This document shows, one piece after another, positions 1 through 7,739 of a DNA stretch of 64,000 nucleotides. Below the pieces are notes generated by a model that ran no database searches, was not told the origin of the DNA, and saw only the letters and a list, made by a program, of their open reading frames with translations. The stretch is taken from contig NZ_CP150291.1 of NCBI RefSeq assembly GCF_038051985.1, forward strand, positions 1,426,001-1,490,000, read 5' to 3'. Position 1 is the first letter of the stretch; each line of letters begins with the position of its first letter. Source of the DNA: Solibacillus sp. FSL H8-0523 (lineage in GTDB: Bacteria > Bacillota > Bacilli > Bacillales_A > Planococcaceae). Both the position numbers and the translations under genes were made by a program.

Positions 1-1
1 T

Positions 2-445
2 GAATCGAGAAACTACGGCTTTGCACGCCATTTTAATCCGTTTATCGTCAACACCGTTGTTGGTTTTATTGGGCCGGAGTATTTATATGATAGTAAGCAG
101 GTGATTCGTGCGGGTTTAGAGGATCATTTTATGGGCAAAATGCACGGCCTGCCAATGGGTGTGGATATTTGTTATACGAATCATATAAAAGCCGACCAAA
201 ATGACAATGAAAATTTAGGGGTGCTACTCGCTGCAGCGGGTGTGAATTTTATTATTGCTGCACCAATGGGCGATGACGTCATGCTGAATTATCAGTCGAT
301 GAGCTATCATGATGTTCCGACACTGCAAGAACTGTTCAATAAAAGACCAGCACCACAATTTGAACGTTGGCTCGAAAAAATGGGTATTACGGAAAATGGC
401 CGCTTCACAAGTCGCGCAGGCGATTTAACGATTTTCGAAAAGTAG
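2..445 (+). CDS. eutB: ethanolamine ammonia-lyase large subunit, C-terminal part
   Basis: Partial gene, cut by the left window edge; about 147 residues of the C-terminal end remain, read in the frame that stops at 443-445. Typical EutB TIM-barrel end sequences are visible: GPEYLYDSKQVIRAGLEDHF, then MGKMHGLPMGVDICYTNHI and NFIIAAPMGDDVMLNYQS. EutB carries the active site of the adenosylcobalamin-dependent enzyme that converts ethanolamine to acetaldehyde and ammonia inside the Eut microcompartment. The eutC start follows after 8 bases, so the two subunits are co-translated neighbours. The B12 requirement of this enzyme links it functionally to the cobalamin uptake cluster at 42.5-52.4 kb (inference). 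Confidence 0.95.
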   Translation, partial: ESRNYGFARHFNPFIVNTVVGFIGPEYLYDSKQVIRAGLEDHFMGKMHGLPMGVDICYTNHIKADQNDNENLGVLLAAAGVNFIIAAPMGDDVMLNYQSMSYHDVPTLQELFNKRPAPQFERWLEKMGITENGRFTSRAGDLTIFEK

Positions 446-453
446 GTGAAAAC

Positions 454-1371
454 GTGGATAAGGCATTAGTGGAAATGATTACAAAATTAGTGACCGAACG
501 CTTACAGCAGGAGCACAGTGATTTGAAGCAACCAAAAGCAGTTGAAATTCCAAGTTCGAATGAGCCATTTATTGAGCTTTTTCAGCAAAGAAAACCGAGT
601 AGTACACAAGTGGTTAGTACGTCTCAAAAAGCGCAAAACGCCAAAGTGTTTGCAGAAACAGTTGATGACAAGTTTGCGCATGCTCGTTCGAAAACACCGG
701 CACGAGTTGGCGTGGGACTCACGGGGCCAAGACCTTTGACCAATACCATGCTAAAGTTCCGCTTTGATCATGCAGCTGCAGTCGATGCGGTTTACGGGGA
801 AGTGGAGCAAGGCTTACTTGAAAAATTGAAGCTGTTTACAATTGACACAAAGGCGCTTGATGACAAGGAAACGTACATTTTACGACCGGATTTAGGACGT
901 AAATTAACGGATGCAGCGAAGGAAACATTGCTACAAAAATGTGAGAAAAACGCGCAAGTACAAATCATCGTTTCCAATGGCCTAAGTGCGAGTGCAATCA
1001 ATGCTAATTTAGAAAATGTGCTTTTATCATTACAGCAAAGCTTAGCAAGTTTAAATTTGAAAATGGGGACACCGTTTTATATCGAACAAGGACGCGTTGG
1101 TTTAATGGATGATATCGGTGAAGTATTACAGCCGGAAGTGGTTGTCTACTTGATTGGCGAGCGCCCAGGCTTAGTATCGGCAGAATCAATGAGTGCGTAT
1201 TTGTGCTATAAGCCGCGTAAAGAGACGATTGAATCAGACCGTACCGTCGTCTCCAATATTCATAAAGGCGGGATTCCACCTGCAGAAGCTGGGGCGTATC
1301 TCGGGAATTTAATTCAGAAAATTTTGAAATACGAAGCAAGTGGTGTAACGCTCGTGCAAAGAGAGGAATAG
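454..1371 (+). CDS. eutC: ethanolamine ammonia-lyase small subunit
   Basis: 305 residues, the normal EutC size. The GTG at 454 is taken as start because AGGTGA lies just upstream at 444-449; the frame is open further upstream into eutB, but that extension is only the overlap. Family-typical stretches are seen: RVGVGLTGPRPLTNTMLKFR, VSNGLSASAINANLENVLL and YLIGERPGLVSAESMSAYL. The N-terminal 75 residues form an amphipathic stretch followed by a linker, where EutC usually carries its shell-targeting helix (family knowledge). It forms the EutBC holoenzyme and contributes to the cobalamin-binding interface. It is followed by eutL after 12 bases. Confidence 0.96.
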   Translation: MDKALVEMITKLVTERLQQEHSDLKQPKAVEIPSSNEPFIELFQQRKPSSTQVVSTSQKAQNAKVFAETVDDKFAHARSKTPARVGVGLTGPRPLTNTMLKFRFDHAAAVDAVYGEVEQGLLEKLKLFTIDTKALDDKETYILRPDLGRKLTDAAKETLLQKCEKNAQVQIIVSNGLSASAINANLENVLLSLQQSLASLNLKMGTPFYIEQGRVGLMDDIGEVLQPEVVVYLIGERPGLVSAESMSAYLCYKPRKETIESDRTVVSNIHKGGIPPAEAGAYLGNLIQKILKYEASGVTLVQREE

Positions 1372-1383
1372 GAGGCGAAACCA

Positions 1384-2031
1384 TTGTCTAATAAATTGAT
1401 GGCCGATATTTTGGCGATGCAAATTATTCCACGCGTCAATACGCAGTTGGCCAAGGAACTGCAATTAGCGGATTGGCAGCAAAGCGTAGGCATTGTGACC
1501 TTGACCATTGATGACGTTGGCTATACCGCAATCGATGAAGCGACAAAAAAGGCCGATGTCGAAGTTGTCTATGCGAAAAGCTTTTATGCTGGCGCCGCGC
1601 ATGCATCGGGTCCATTATCTGGTGAAATGATCGGGATTGTCGCAGGTTCGTCACCTGATGAAATTCGAAGCGCGTTTGATGCGATTGAACAAAAGGTTGC
1701 GTATGATGCCTATTTTGAAGAGCTCGCACCGGGACATGCGATTTATGCACATACCGTTTCAAGCTGTGGTAGCTATTTAGCTCAAACGGCGGATGTTCCT
1801 GTAGGTTCGGCATTAGCGTATGTGATCGCGCCACCACTTGAGGCAATCGTTGGACTGGATGCGGCATTAAAGGCAGCGGATGTGGAGTTAAAAGTATTTT
1901 TCGGTCCACCTTCTGAAACGAACTTCGGTGGGGGTTTGTTAAGTGGGAGTCAATCATCTTGTAAAGCAGCTACTGATGCATTTCGCGCGGCAATCGAACG
2001 CATTATCGAAAATCCGATTGATGCATCATAA
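1384..2031 (+). CDS. eutL: microcompartment shell protein EutL (tandem BMC domain)
   Basis: 215 residues, close to the usual EutL length of about 217. TTG start, supported by GGAGGCGAAACCA directly upstream. EutL is a circularly permuted double BMC-domain protein that forms trimers with a gated central pore in the Eut shell. Typical segments are the N-terminal ADILAMQIIPRVN, the middle YAKSFYAGAAHASGPLSGE and the C-terminal FGPPSETNFGGGLLSGSQ. It sits between eutC and eutE in the same operon. Confidence 0.96.
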   Translation: MSNKLMADILAMQIIPRVNTQLAKELQLADWQQSVGIVTLTIDDVGYTAIDEATKKADVEVVYAKSFYAGAAHASGPLSGEMIGIVAGSSPDEIRSAFDAIEQKVAYDAYFEELAPGHAIYAHTVSSCGSYLAQTADVPVGSALAYVIAPPLEAIVGLDAALKAADVELKVFFGPPSETNFGGGLLSGSQSSCKAATDAFRAAIERIIENPIDAS

Positions 2032-2040
2032 GGGGGTGAA

Positions 2041-3534
2041 ATGGTGATTCATTTGTTTGGCACAGAACAAGAAAATAACAGTAGTCCACAGCAAGAAGTC
2101 GATGCAAAAGTCCAACTCGCATTGGAAGCACAAAAAATTTATGAAACGTATAGTCAGCAGCAAGTAGACCGAATCGTGAAGGCAATCGCGGATGCGACTT
2201 ATGCAAAATCGCTGGAGTTGGCACAATTAGCTGTGCAGGAAACAGGCATGGGTGTTGTAGCACATAAAAAAATGAAAAACGAAGTCGGCTCAAAAGCAGT
2301 ATATGAGGATATTAAAGCATTAAAAACGGTAGGAATTATTAGCGAGAATCGTATGAAAAAAGTGGTGGAAATGGCTGCACCATACGGAGTTGTCGCAGCC
2401 ATTATTCCAACAACTAACCCTACATCAACGGCTATTTTTAAAGTGCTTATTGCGTTAAAAACTCGTAATGCCATTGTTGTAAGTCCCCATCCGTATGCAG
2501 TTGGGTGTACGAAAGCGGCGTTGGAAGTATGTGAGGAAGCCGCGGTAAAAGCCGGTGCACCACCGGGACTGATTCAGTGCTTAACGCAAAAGTCGATGGA
2601 GGCAACACAAAGCCTTATGACGCATCCAAACACGCATGTCATTTTAGCAACGGGTGGCGGTGGGCTCGTGAAAGCAGCCTATAGCTCTGGCAAGCCTGCC
2701 TATGGTGTAGGGCCAGGGAATGTGCCGGTATATGTCGAGAAGTCGGCCAAGCTCGATAAGGCACTAAAGCAAATTGTTGATAGTAAAAGCTTTGATTACG
2801 GAACGATTTGTGCGACCGAGCAAGCACTTATTGTGGACGGGGCAATTTACGATAAAACGCTCGATAAGCTTCAAAAACTAGGTGCGTATCTGTTAAATGA
2901 TGTTGAAAAAGCAAAAATGGAGAAGGTTATCTCACCAGAAGTCGGCAAGGTCAATCCAAAAATTGTGGGGCGTTCTCCACAAACAATTGCGCAAATGGCA
3001 GGCATTACTATACCTACAAACACGAAAATCATCATTGGAATCGAAACGAAGGTCGGAAAAGACGTGCCGTTTTCATTAGAGAAGCTGTCGCCGATACTTG
3101 CGCTTTACAAGGTGCAGTCGAGTGACGAGGCAAAGTCGCTATGCTTACAGTTACTAAACTTAGGTGGTCGTGGGCATACGCTTTCGATTCATACAGAAAA
3201 TGATAAACTCGCAAAAGAATTTGCACTTGATTTACCCGTTTCACGCATCGTCGTCAATACGATGGCAACGATGGGTGCAGTAGGTGGAACGACGAATTTA
3301 CGACCATCGTTTACGCTAGGCTGCGGGACGTTTGGTGGCAATATTACATCTGATAATATTTCGGCCGAGCATTTAATGCTCACAAAGCGATTGAGCTATG
3401 GGGTTAGAGAAGTAAGTGTCCCAAGCGCGCCGGTTGAACAGATTGAGCACTTTGTGAAATCAACTGATACGAGTGCCATTGATGAGGCACTTGTTGCAAA
3501 AATTGTCGAAGAAGTAATAAAAAAATTACAGTAA
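2041..3534 (+). CDS. eutE: acetaldehyde dehydrogenase (CoA-acylating), Eut type
   Basis: 497 residues. AAGGGGGTGA precedes the ATG at 2041. EutE oxidises acetaldehyde with CoA and NAD+ to acetyl-CoA and NADH inside the microcompartment. The nucleotide-binding fold is shown by VAAIIPTTNPTSTAIFK, and the catalytic cysteine lies in the DYGTICATEQALIVD region (about residue 259). The first 20 residues are variable and hydrophilic, where an encapsulation peptide would lie. The NADH it makes must be recycled; no EutG-type alcohol dehydrogenase is visible in the part of the operon seen here, while a malate dehydrogenase closes the operon. Confidence 0.94.
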   Translation: MVIHLFGTEQENNSSPQQEVDAKVQLALEAQKIYETYSQQQVDRIVKAIADATYAKSLELAQLAVQETGMGVVAHKKMKNEVGSKAVYEDIKALKTVGIISENRMKKVVEMAAPYGVVAAIIPTTNPTSTAIFKVLIALKTRNAIVVSPHPYAVGCTKAALEVCEEAAVKAGAPPGLIQCLTQKSMEATQSLMTHPNTHVILATGGGGLVKAAYSSGKPAYGVGPGNVPVYVEKSAKLDKALKQIVDSKSFDYGTICATEQALIVDGAIYDKTLDKLQKLGAYLLNDVEKAKMEKVISPEVGKVNPKIVGRSPQTIAQMAGITIPTNTKIIIGIETKVGKDVPFSLEKLSPILALYKVQSSDEAKSLCLQLLNLGGRGHTLSIHTENDKLAKEFALDLPVSRIVVNTMATMGAVGGTTNLRPSFTLGCGTFGGNITSDNISAEHLMLTKRLSYGVREVSVPSAPVEQIEHFVKSTDTSAIDEALVAKIVEEVIKKLQ

Positions 3535-3550
3535 ATTGGAGGAATGAATA

Positions 3551-3838
3551 ATGAATCGAGAAGGTACAGCATTAGGGATGGTAGAAACAAAAGGGTTAGT
3601 AGGTGCAATTGAAGCGGCAGATGCAATGGTAAAGGCGGCAAGCGTGAATCTAGTAGGAAAAGTGCATGTAGGTGGCGGGATTGTAACGGTGTTAGTGCGT
3701 GGGGATGTAGGTGCTGTGAAGGCGGCAACGGATGCTGGTGCAGCAGCGGCGGAGCGAGTTGGCGATTTATTGTCTGTTCACGTAATTCCACGTCCGCATA
3801 ATGAATTAGAATTAATTTTACCGAAGCTAGAGCAATAA
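3551..3838 (+). CDS. eutM: microcompartment shell protein (BMC domain), EutM type
   Basis: 95 residues, a single BMC domain. It has the family start [20 protein letters not shown], the pore loop region [19 protein letters not shown] and the end [16 protein letters not shown]. It forms the hexameric facets of the Eut shell. TTGGAGGAATGA precedes the ATG. A second BMC paralogue lies at 5613, so the shell is built from at least two different hexamer tiles plus EutL and EutN. Confidence 0.96.
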   Translation: MNREGTALGMVETKGLVGAIEAADAMVKAASVNLVGKVHVGGGIVTVLVRGDVGAVKAATDAGAAAAERVGDLLSVHVIPRPHNELELILPKLEQ

Positions 3839-3861
3839 TGACATAAAAGGAGATGAATTGG

Positions 3862-4464
3862 ATGACCTATCAACTCTTTTCAATTCCAATCGCTGTGTCA
3901 GCCCGACATGTTCATCTCACGGAAGAACATATTGCGACGCTTTTTGGGGCAGATGTAACGTTAACGTTTGATTTTAATTTATCACAGCCGGGGCAATTTG
4001 CGGCGACCGAGCGCGTATCTCTCAAAGGACCAAAAGGACAAATTAACGAAGTACGCGTTTTAGGTCCAGCACGCGCGAACTCTCAGGTAGAAATTAGTAA
4101 AACCGATAGCTTTTTACTTGGAGTTGCCCCGCCGATTCGGCAATCAGGTGATATCGAAAATAGTGAGGCCATTACGATTGTTGGGCCATGTGGGGAAGTG
4201 TCGCTTACGCAAGGGTTGATTATCGCGAAGGCACATATTCATATGCATGACGATGAGGCGACCCAGTTTCAAGTAAGTGATGGGGATCTGGTAGATGTGA
4301 TCGTTGAATCGGAGCGTCCGATTACGTTTCATCAAGTCGTCATTCGTGTATCTCCCCATTTTAAACTCGAAATGCATATAGATACCGATGAAGGAAATGC
4401 CAGTAATTTAAGCCGTGGCTACGGGGTGATTCATAAGCTAGAGCGAGGTGAATTGTATGGATGA
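3862..4464 (+). CDS. pduL: PduL-type phosphotransacylase, first copy
   Basis: About 200 residues forming one complete PduL domain: IPIAVSARHVHLTEEHIATL at the N-terminus, HIHMHDDEATQF in the middle and EMHIDTDEGNA at the end, which supply the His and Glu ligands of the two-metal site. It converts acetyl-CoA plus phosphate to acetyl phosphate and releases CoA for EutE. The ATG at 3862 is preferred over 3853 because AAGGAG at 3847-3852 is correctly spaced only for the later codon. It has almost no N-terminal extension and so lacks an obvious encapsulation peptide, unlike the second copy. It overlaps the next gene by 8 bases. Confidence 0.92.
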   Translation: MTYQLFSIPIAVSARHVHLTEEHIATLFGADVTLTFDFNLSQPGQFAATERVSLKGPKGQINEVRVLGPARANSQVEISKTDSFLLGVAPPIRQSGDIENSEAITIVGPCGEVSLTQGLIIAKAHIHMHDDEATQFQVSDGDLVDVIVESERPITFHQVVIRVSPHFKLEMHIDTDEGNASNLSRGYGVIHKLERGELYG

Positions 4465-5317
4465 ACAATTGATTCGTACGATTGTTGAACAGGTGCTTAG
4501 TCAAATGCAACCGACAAAACCTACACAAGCACCGCCTGGTAAAATCCCGATTGCGGTGTCTGCGCGCCATGTGCATTTAAGTGAGGAGCATGTCAAATTG
4601 TTGTTCGGCGAAAACTATACGTTAACGTCGAAAGCCCCACTTTCACAGCCGAATCAATTTGCCTCACAAGAACAGGTGACGCTTGTTGGACCGAAAGCCA
4701 CGCTTCATCAAGTGCGCGTGCTTGGCCCAGCAAGAAGCTTGTCGCAAGTGGAAATTAGCATGACCGATGCGAGGACACTTGGAATTGATGCCCCGCTTCG
4801 CTATTCAGGCGATACGAGTGACTCGGCACCCATTACATTGATTGGACCAAAAGGGAGCCTGTATTTAAAAGAAGGCTGTATCATTGCGGCTGCACATATT
4901 CATATGAATGAACAGGACGCAAAAGCACTGCATGTTGTCGATGGCCAGTTTGTGAATGTTCAAACCTGCAGTGTGAGGCCCCTTGTATTTCAACAGGTTA
5001 AGGTGCGGGTGTCGAGTCGTTTTCAATTAGAAATGCATATTGATACCGATGAAGGCAATGCGGCACATATTCAAGGAAATGGTTATGGAGAGCTTGTGAC
5101 AGCGGGTGTTCATAAAGCACCAGCTGAACTGCCACCACAACAGGTGCAGCAGCTTGTCCCACCTAAGCAAACAGCCGTCATGACAAAAAAGTTAATTACG
5201 GAGCAGGATATAAAAGAACTGCGTCAGCAAGAATTGGTTATCAAAAAACGCACGATGATGACCGCACTCGCACAAGATATGGCACGTAAAAAAGGTATTA
5301 CAATTGTACGGCAATAG
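4457..5317 (+). CDS. PduL-type phosphotransacylase, second copy with both terminal extensions
   Basis: 286 residues from the ATG at 4457, chosen because CGAGGTG sits 6 bases upstream. There is an N-terminal amphipathic helix-like extension (MDEQLIRTIVEQVLSQMQ), typical of cargo targeting peptides, then a complete PduL domain at about residues 30-215 with the same metal-ligand motifs as the first copy. The C-terminal tail contains LITEQDIKELRQQ and ends ARKKGITIVRQ, a tail type seen on other microcompartment-associated proteins. It is probably the encapsulated enzyme of the pair (inference). Confidence 0.9.
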   Translation: MDEQLIRTIVEQVLSQMQPTKPTQAPPGKIPIAVSARHVHLSEEHVKLLFGENYTLTSKAPLSQPNQFASQEQVTLVGPKATLHQVRVLGPARSLSQVEISMTDARTLGIDAPLRYSGDTSDSAPITLIGPKGSLYLKEGCIIAAAHIHMNEQDAKALHVVDGQFVNVQTCSVRPLVFQQVKVRVSSRFQLEMHIDTDEGNAAHIQGNGYGELVTAGVHKAPAELPPQQVQQLVPPKQTAVMTKKLITEQDIKELRQQELVIKKRTMMTALAQDMARKKGITIVRQ

Positions 5318-5338
5318 GGCAAAGTAGGTGATGGATGT

Positions 5339-5620
5339 ATGATAATCGCACGTGTAATAGGCAATGTATGGGCAACGCGTAAGGAAGAAAATTTAAGTGG
5401 ATTAAAGCTACTCATTGTACAACCAATTGATTCAAAAAATCAGCCCATTCGTCAGGAACTCGTTGTTGCAGATCGCATCGGCGCAGGAATTGATGATGAA
5501 GTATTGGTGACGAGTGGTGGTGCCGCACGCTATATTTTATCGGACGTCCCACTACCGATTGATGCGGTAGTCATTGGTATTATCGATTCAACAGAGGTAA
5601 GAGGTGAGAAAAATGGCTAA
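5339..5620 (+). CDS. eutN: microcompartment vertex protein EutN/CcmL family
   Basis: 93 residues, the typical size of the pentameric vertex protein. It begins MIIARVIGNVWATRKEENLS and contains GLKLLIVQPID and GAGIDDEVLVTSGGAAR, all hallmarks of EutN/CcmL/PduN. Its stop overlaps the start of the following BMC gene by 8 bases, which suggests translational coupling. It closes the corners of the Eut shell. Confidence 0.95.
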   Translation: MIIARVIGNVWATRKEENLSGLKLLIVQPIDSKNQPIRQELVVADRIGAGIDDEVLVTSGGAARYILSDVPLPIDAVVIGIIDSTEVRGEKNG

Positions 5621-5951
5621 AGCAATGGGTATGATTGAAACAAAAGGACTGATTGGTTCGATTGAAGCTGCCGATGCAATGGTGAAGGCAGCACATGTTG
5701 AAATTGTAAAACAGGAAATGATTGACGGCGGAATCGTCACGATTTTAGTCGAGGGGGATGTCGGAGCTGTACAGGCAGCTGTTGATGCAGGAAAACAGGC
5801 AGCAAGTCGTGTTGGAGAGTTATTAGCGGCGCATGTCATTCCAAGGCCGGATGAGCAAGTGGCCAAACTTTTTGAAAAGCCAGCACCTCTGAAACCCGTG
5901 TTGAAAAAGACTTCTCCGAGAGCAAGTGTGAAAAAGCAAGGGGAGGAGTGA
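5613..5951 (+). CDS. second BMC-domain shell protein with C-terminal extension
   Basis: 112 residues. The ATG at 5613 follows AGAGGTGA. The first 90 residues are a BMC domain very close to EutM ([51 protein letters not shown]). The last 25 residues are a lysine- and proline-rich tail ([20 protein letters not shown]) absent from the first copy. EutK and some PduK proteins also carry C-terminal additions, but this tail is short and basic and no domain is recognised in it. It lies directly before mdh, 4 bases apart. Confidence 0.92.
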   Translation: MAKAMGMIETKGLIGSIEAADAMVKAAHVEIVKQEMIDGGIVTILVEGDVGAVQAAVDAGKQAASRVGELLAAHVIPRPDEQVAKLFEKPAPLKPVLKKTSPRASVKKQGEE

Positions 5952-5955
5952 TGGC

Positions 5956-6903
5956 ATGTCATTTAAGCGACATAAAATTGCGATTATTGGCGCGGGTAAT
6001 ACGGGCATGACAGCAGCACTCTACCTGGCGCAAAAACAATTAGGTGATGTGGTACTCGTTGATATACCTGAAGTCGTCAATCCGACAAAAGGAAAGGCGC
6101 TCGATTTACTACAGGTAGGGCCAGTAGAACGTTTTAATGTGCGTATTGAAGGCACGGATCAGTACGAGGCAATTCAAGATGCACGTCTTGTAATCGTCAC
6201 GGCGGGTTTACCACGAAAGCCAGGCATGAGTCGTAATGATTTAGTCGAAACGAATGCAAAAATTATGAAGCAGGTCGCCGTCAATATAAAACACTACGCA
6301 CCGGAAAGTATTGTCATCGTGCTAAGTAACCCAGTCGATGCGATGACCTATGTTTGCTTAAAGGAAACCGGCTTTGCACCACACCGTGTCATCGGTCAAT
6401 CGGGTTTACTGGACGGGGCGCGCTTTAATACGTTTGTCGCGCAGGAGCTGGGTGTTGCGGTTGAGGATGTCTCGAGCTTTGTGTTAGGTGGACATGGTGA
6501 CGAAATGGTACCATTCATCCGTTACTCGTACGTTGGCGGAATCCCGCTAGAAAAGGTGATGGCAAAGGATCGCATTGACGCAATCGTTGAGCGCACGCGA
6601 AAAGGTGGCGGTGAAATTGTTGCGTTGCTTGGAAATGGCAGTGCTTTCTATGCACCAGCTGCGGCAACCGTGAAAATGGCAGAGGTCATCATGCGTGATG
6701 AAAAACGCATAATACCGAGTGTTGCCTATCTACAAGGGCAATACGGCTACGACAATTTATGCTTAGGTGTGCCGACCATTTTAGGCGGGAATGGTATTGA
6801 AAGTATTATCGAGCTGGATTTATTGCCTGATGAAAAAGAGGCGCTCCATCTATCCGCCTCGGTCGTAAAAGAGCTCATTACGATTTGTGACCAAATGCAA
6901 TAA
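5956..6903 (+). CDS. mdh: NAD-dependent malate dehydrogenase at the end of the eut operon
   Basis: 315 residues, the size of Bacillus-type LDH-like malate dehydrogenase. The dinucleotide-binding motif [11 protein letters not shown] is at about residues 12-22, and an acidic residue ends the second strand (VVLVDIPE), which fits NAD rather than NADP. The substrate loop [14 protein letters not shown] carries the two arginines that mark malate rather than lactate specificity, and the catalytic histidine lies in [10 protein letters not shown] (about residue 178). It starts only 4 bases after the BMC gene with a GGGAGGAGTG site, so it belongs to the eut transcript. A role in reoxidising NADH made by EutE is inference. 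No targeting extension is visible at either end. Confidence 0.93.
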   Translation: MSFKRHKIAIIGAGNTGMTAALYLAQKQLGDVVLVDIPEVVNPTKGKALDLLQVGPVERFNVRIEGTDQYEAIQDARLVIVTAGLPRKPGMSRNDLVETNAKIMKQVAVNIKHYAPESIVIVLSNPVDAMTYVCLKETGFAPHRVIGQSGLLDGARFNTFVAQELGVAVEDVSSFVLGGHGDEMVPFIRYSYVGGIPLEKVMAKDRIDAIVERTRKGGGEIVALLGNGSAFYAPAAATVKMAEVIMRDEKRIIPSVAYLQGQYGYDNLCLGVPTILGGNGIESIIELDLLPDEKEALHLSASVVKELITICDQMQ

Positions 6904-6921
6904 GAGATGCCATATGCGACG

Positions 6922-6941
6922 AATTCATGTTATAATGAATT
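6922..6941 (+). promoter_or_regulatory. probable promoter -10 inside a small palindrome
   Basis: TATAAT at 6931-6936 lies 28 bases upstream of the 6964 start codon. It is embedded in an inverted repeat (AATTCAT at 6922-6928, ATGAATT at 6935-6941). The -35 region is weak. The palindrome could be an operator or a weak hairpin; no terminator separates this gene from the eut operon apart from this element. Confidence 0.4.
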
Positions 6942-6963
6942 TTTCGTGGAGGTGTAGAAGATT

Positions 6964-7173
6964 ATGAGTAAAAAATGGACAATCCAATCCATTCGTGAAT
7001 ACGTAGAAAAAAATACAGATACAAAATTGTTATCAACTGAATTTACAGGCTTTTCACAAAAACTAGATTTCCAATGTGCATGTGGGACAACATTCCAAAA
7101 GCCATGGAAAAAATTCAAAGAAAACAAACAACAAAAATGTGATGTTTGTCAGCCACCGAAAGAGTCTCGCTAA
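6964..7173 (+). CDS. small zinc-ribbon-like protein
   Basis: 69 residues. The C-terminal half has CACGTTF followed, about 26 residues later, by CDVC, a four-cysteine arrangement that could bind one zinc ion. The N-terminal half (SIREYVEKNTDTKLLSTEF) resembles the short alpha/beta leader seen before zinc ribbons of treble-clef or HNH-associated modules. The start has GGAGGTG upstream and its own probable promoter. The function is not known to me; a nucleic-acid-binding role is only a guess. Confidence 0.75.
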   Translation: MSKKWTIQSIREYVEKNTDTKLLSTEFTGFSQKLDFQCACGTTFQKPWKKFKENKQQKCDVCQPPKESR

Positions 7174-7238
7174 GGGATATTTTTTAGTGGATAGAAGAGT
7201 ATAAACTTTTTAGGGAAATCCACATAAGAAAAGACATC

Positions 7239-7270
7239 ATTTCGCGCTATTTGGCGCGAAATGTGTTTTT
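7239..7270 (+). terminator. rho-independent terminator after the zinc-ribbon gene
   Basis: A perfect 9-bp stem (ATTTCGCGC at 7239-7247, GCGCGAAAT at 7254-7262) with a 6-base loop is followed by TGTTTTTC. Confidence 0.8.
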
Positions 7271-7285
7271 CTAAGCTGAACAAAT

Positions 7286-7326
7286 AAAAAGAAACGTAGG
7301 TGCAAATCGCAACCACGTTTCTTTTT
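7286..7326. terminator. bidirectional terminator next to ppnP
   Basis: A perfect 12-bp inverted repeat (AAAAAGAAACGT at 7286-7297, ACGTTTCTTTTT at 7315-7326) carries A-runs on one side and T-runs on the other. It can end ppnP on the minus strand and read-through from the left. Confidence 0.85.
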
Positions 7327-7638
7327 TTATTGTGCAATATACGAGCAAATATAATCCGTTACGGTTTCTACCTCAAGCTTAAACTTCGCGTTCGCCGGTA
7401 CGTAAAATACACCCTCACCATCAATTGTTTGCCAGTCCGAGTCTGGTAATTGATAGCGCAATTTCCCAGCACTAATGACCATTTCCTCTTTTAAATCCGT
7501 CCCAAATTCATAGTTACCTGGCAGCATAATCCCCAGTGTTTTATAGCTTCCATCAGCGAATGTGATTTTGCGGCTTGTAACCTTTCCATCAAAATACACA
7601 TTCGCTTTCTTTGTGATTTCTACGTTTGTAAATGACAT
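7327..7638 (-). CDS. ppnP: pyrimidine/purine nucleoside phosphorylase PpnP
   Basis: 103 residues, a small cupin of the PpnP (former DUF1255/YaiE) family. The family start [20 protein letters not shown] and the patterns [20 protein letters not shown] and [17 protein letters not shown] are visible. PpnP phosphorolyses several purine and pyrimidine nucleosides to base and ribose 1-phosphate. GAGAGGTT lies upstream of the ATG. It is transcribed alone, facing the terminator pair at its 3' end. Confidence 0.9.
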   Translation of the reverse strand: MSFTNVEITKKANVYFDGKVTSRKITFADGSYKTLGIMLPGNYEFGTDLKEEMVISAGKLRYQLPDSDWQTIDGEGVFYVPANAKFKLEVETVTDYICSYIAQ

Positions 7639-7739
7639 GTTATGTAACCTCTCTTTCTAACAACACTATAGCATAATAATTGTTAGAAAAATCAGTTACC
7701 TTTATAGTTCTTTTCGCTAAGTTCGATCGCACAATGAGA

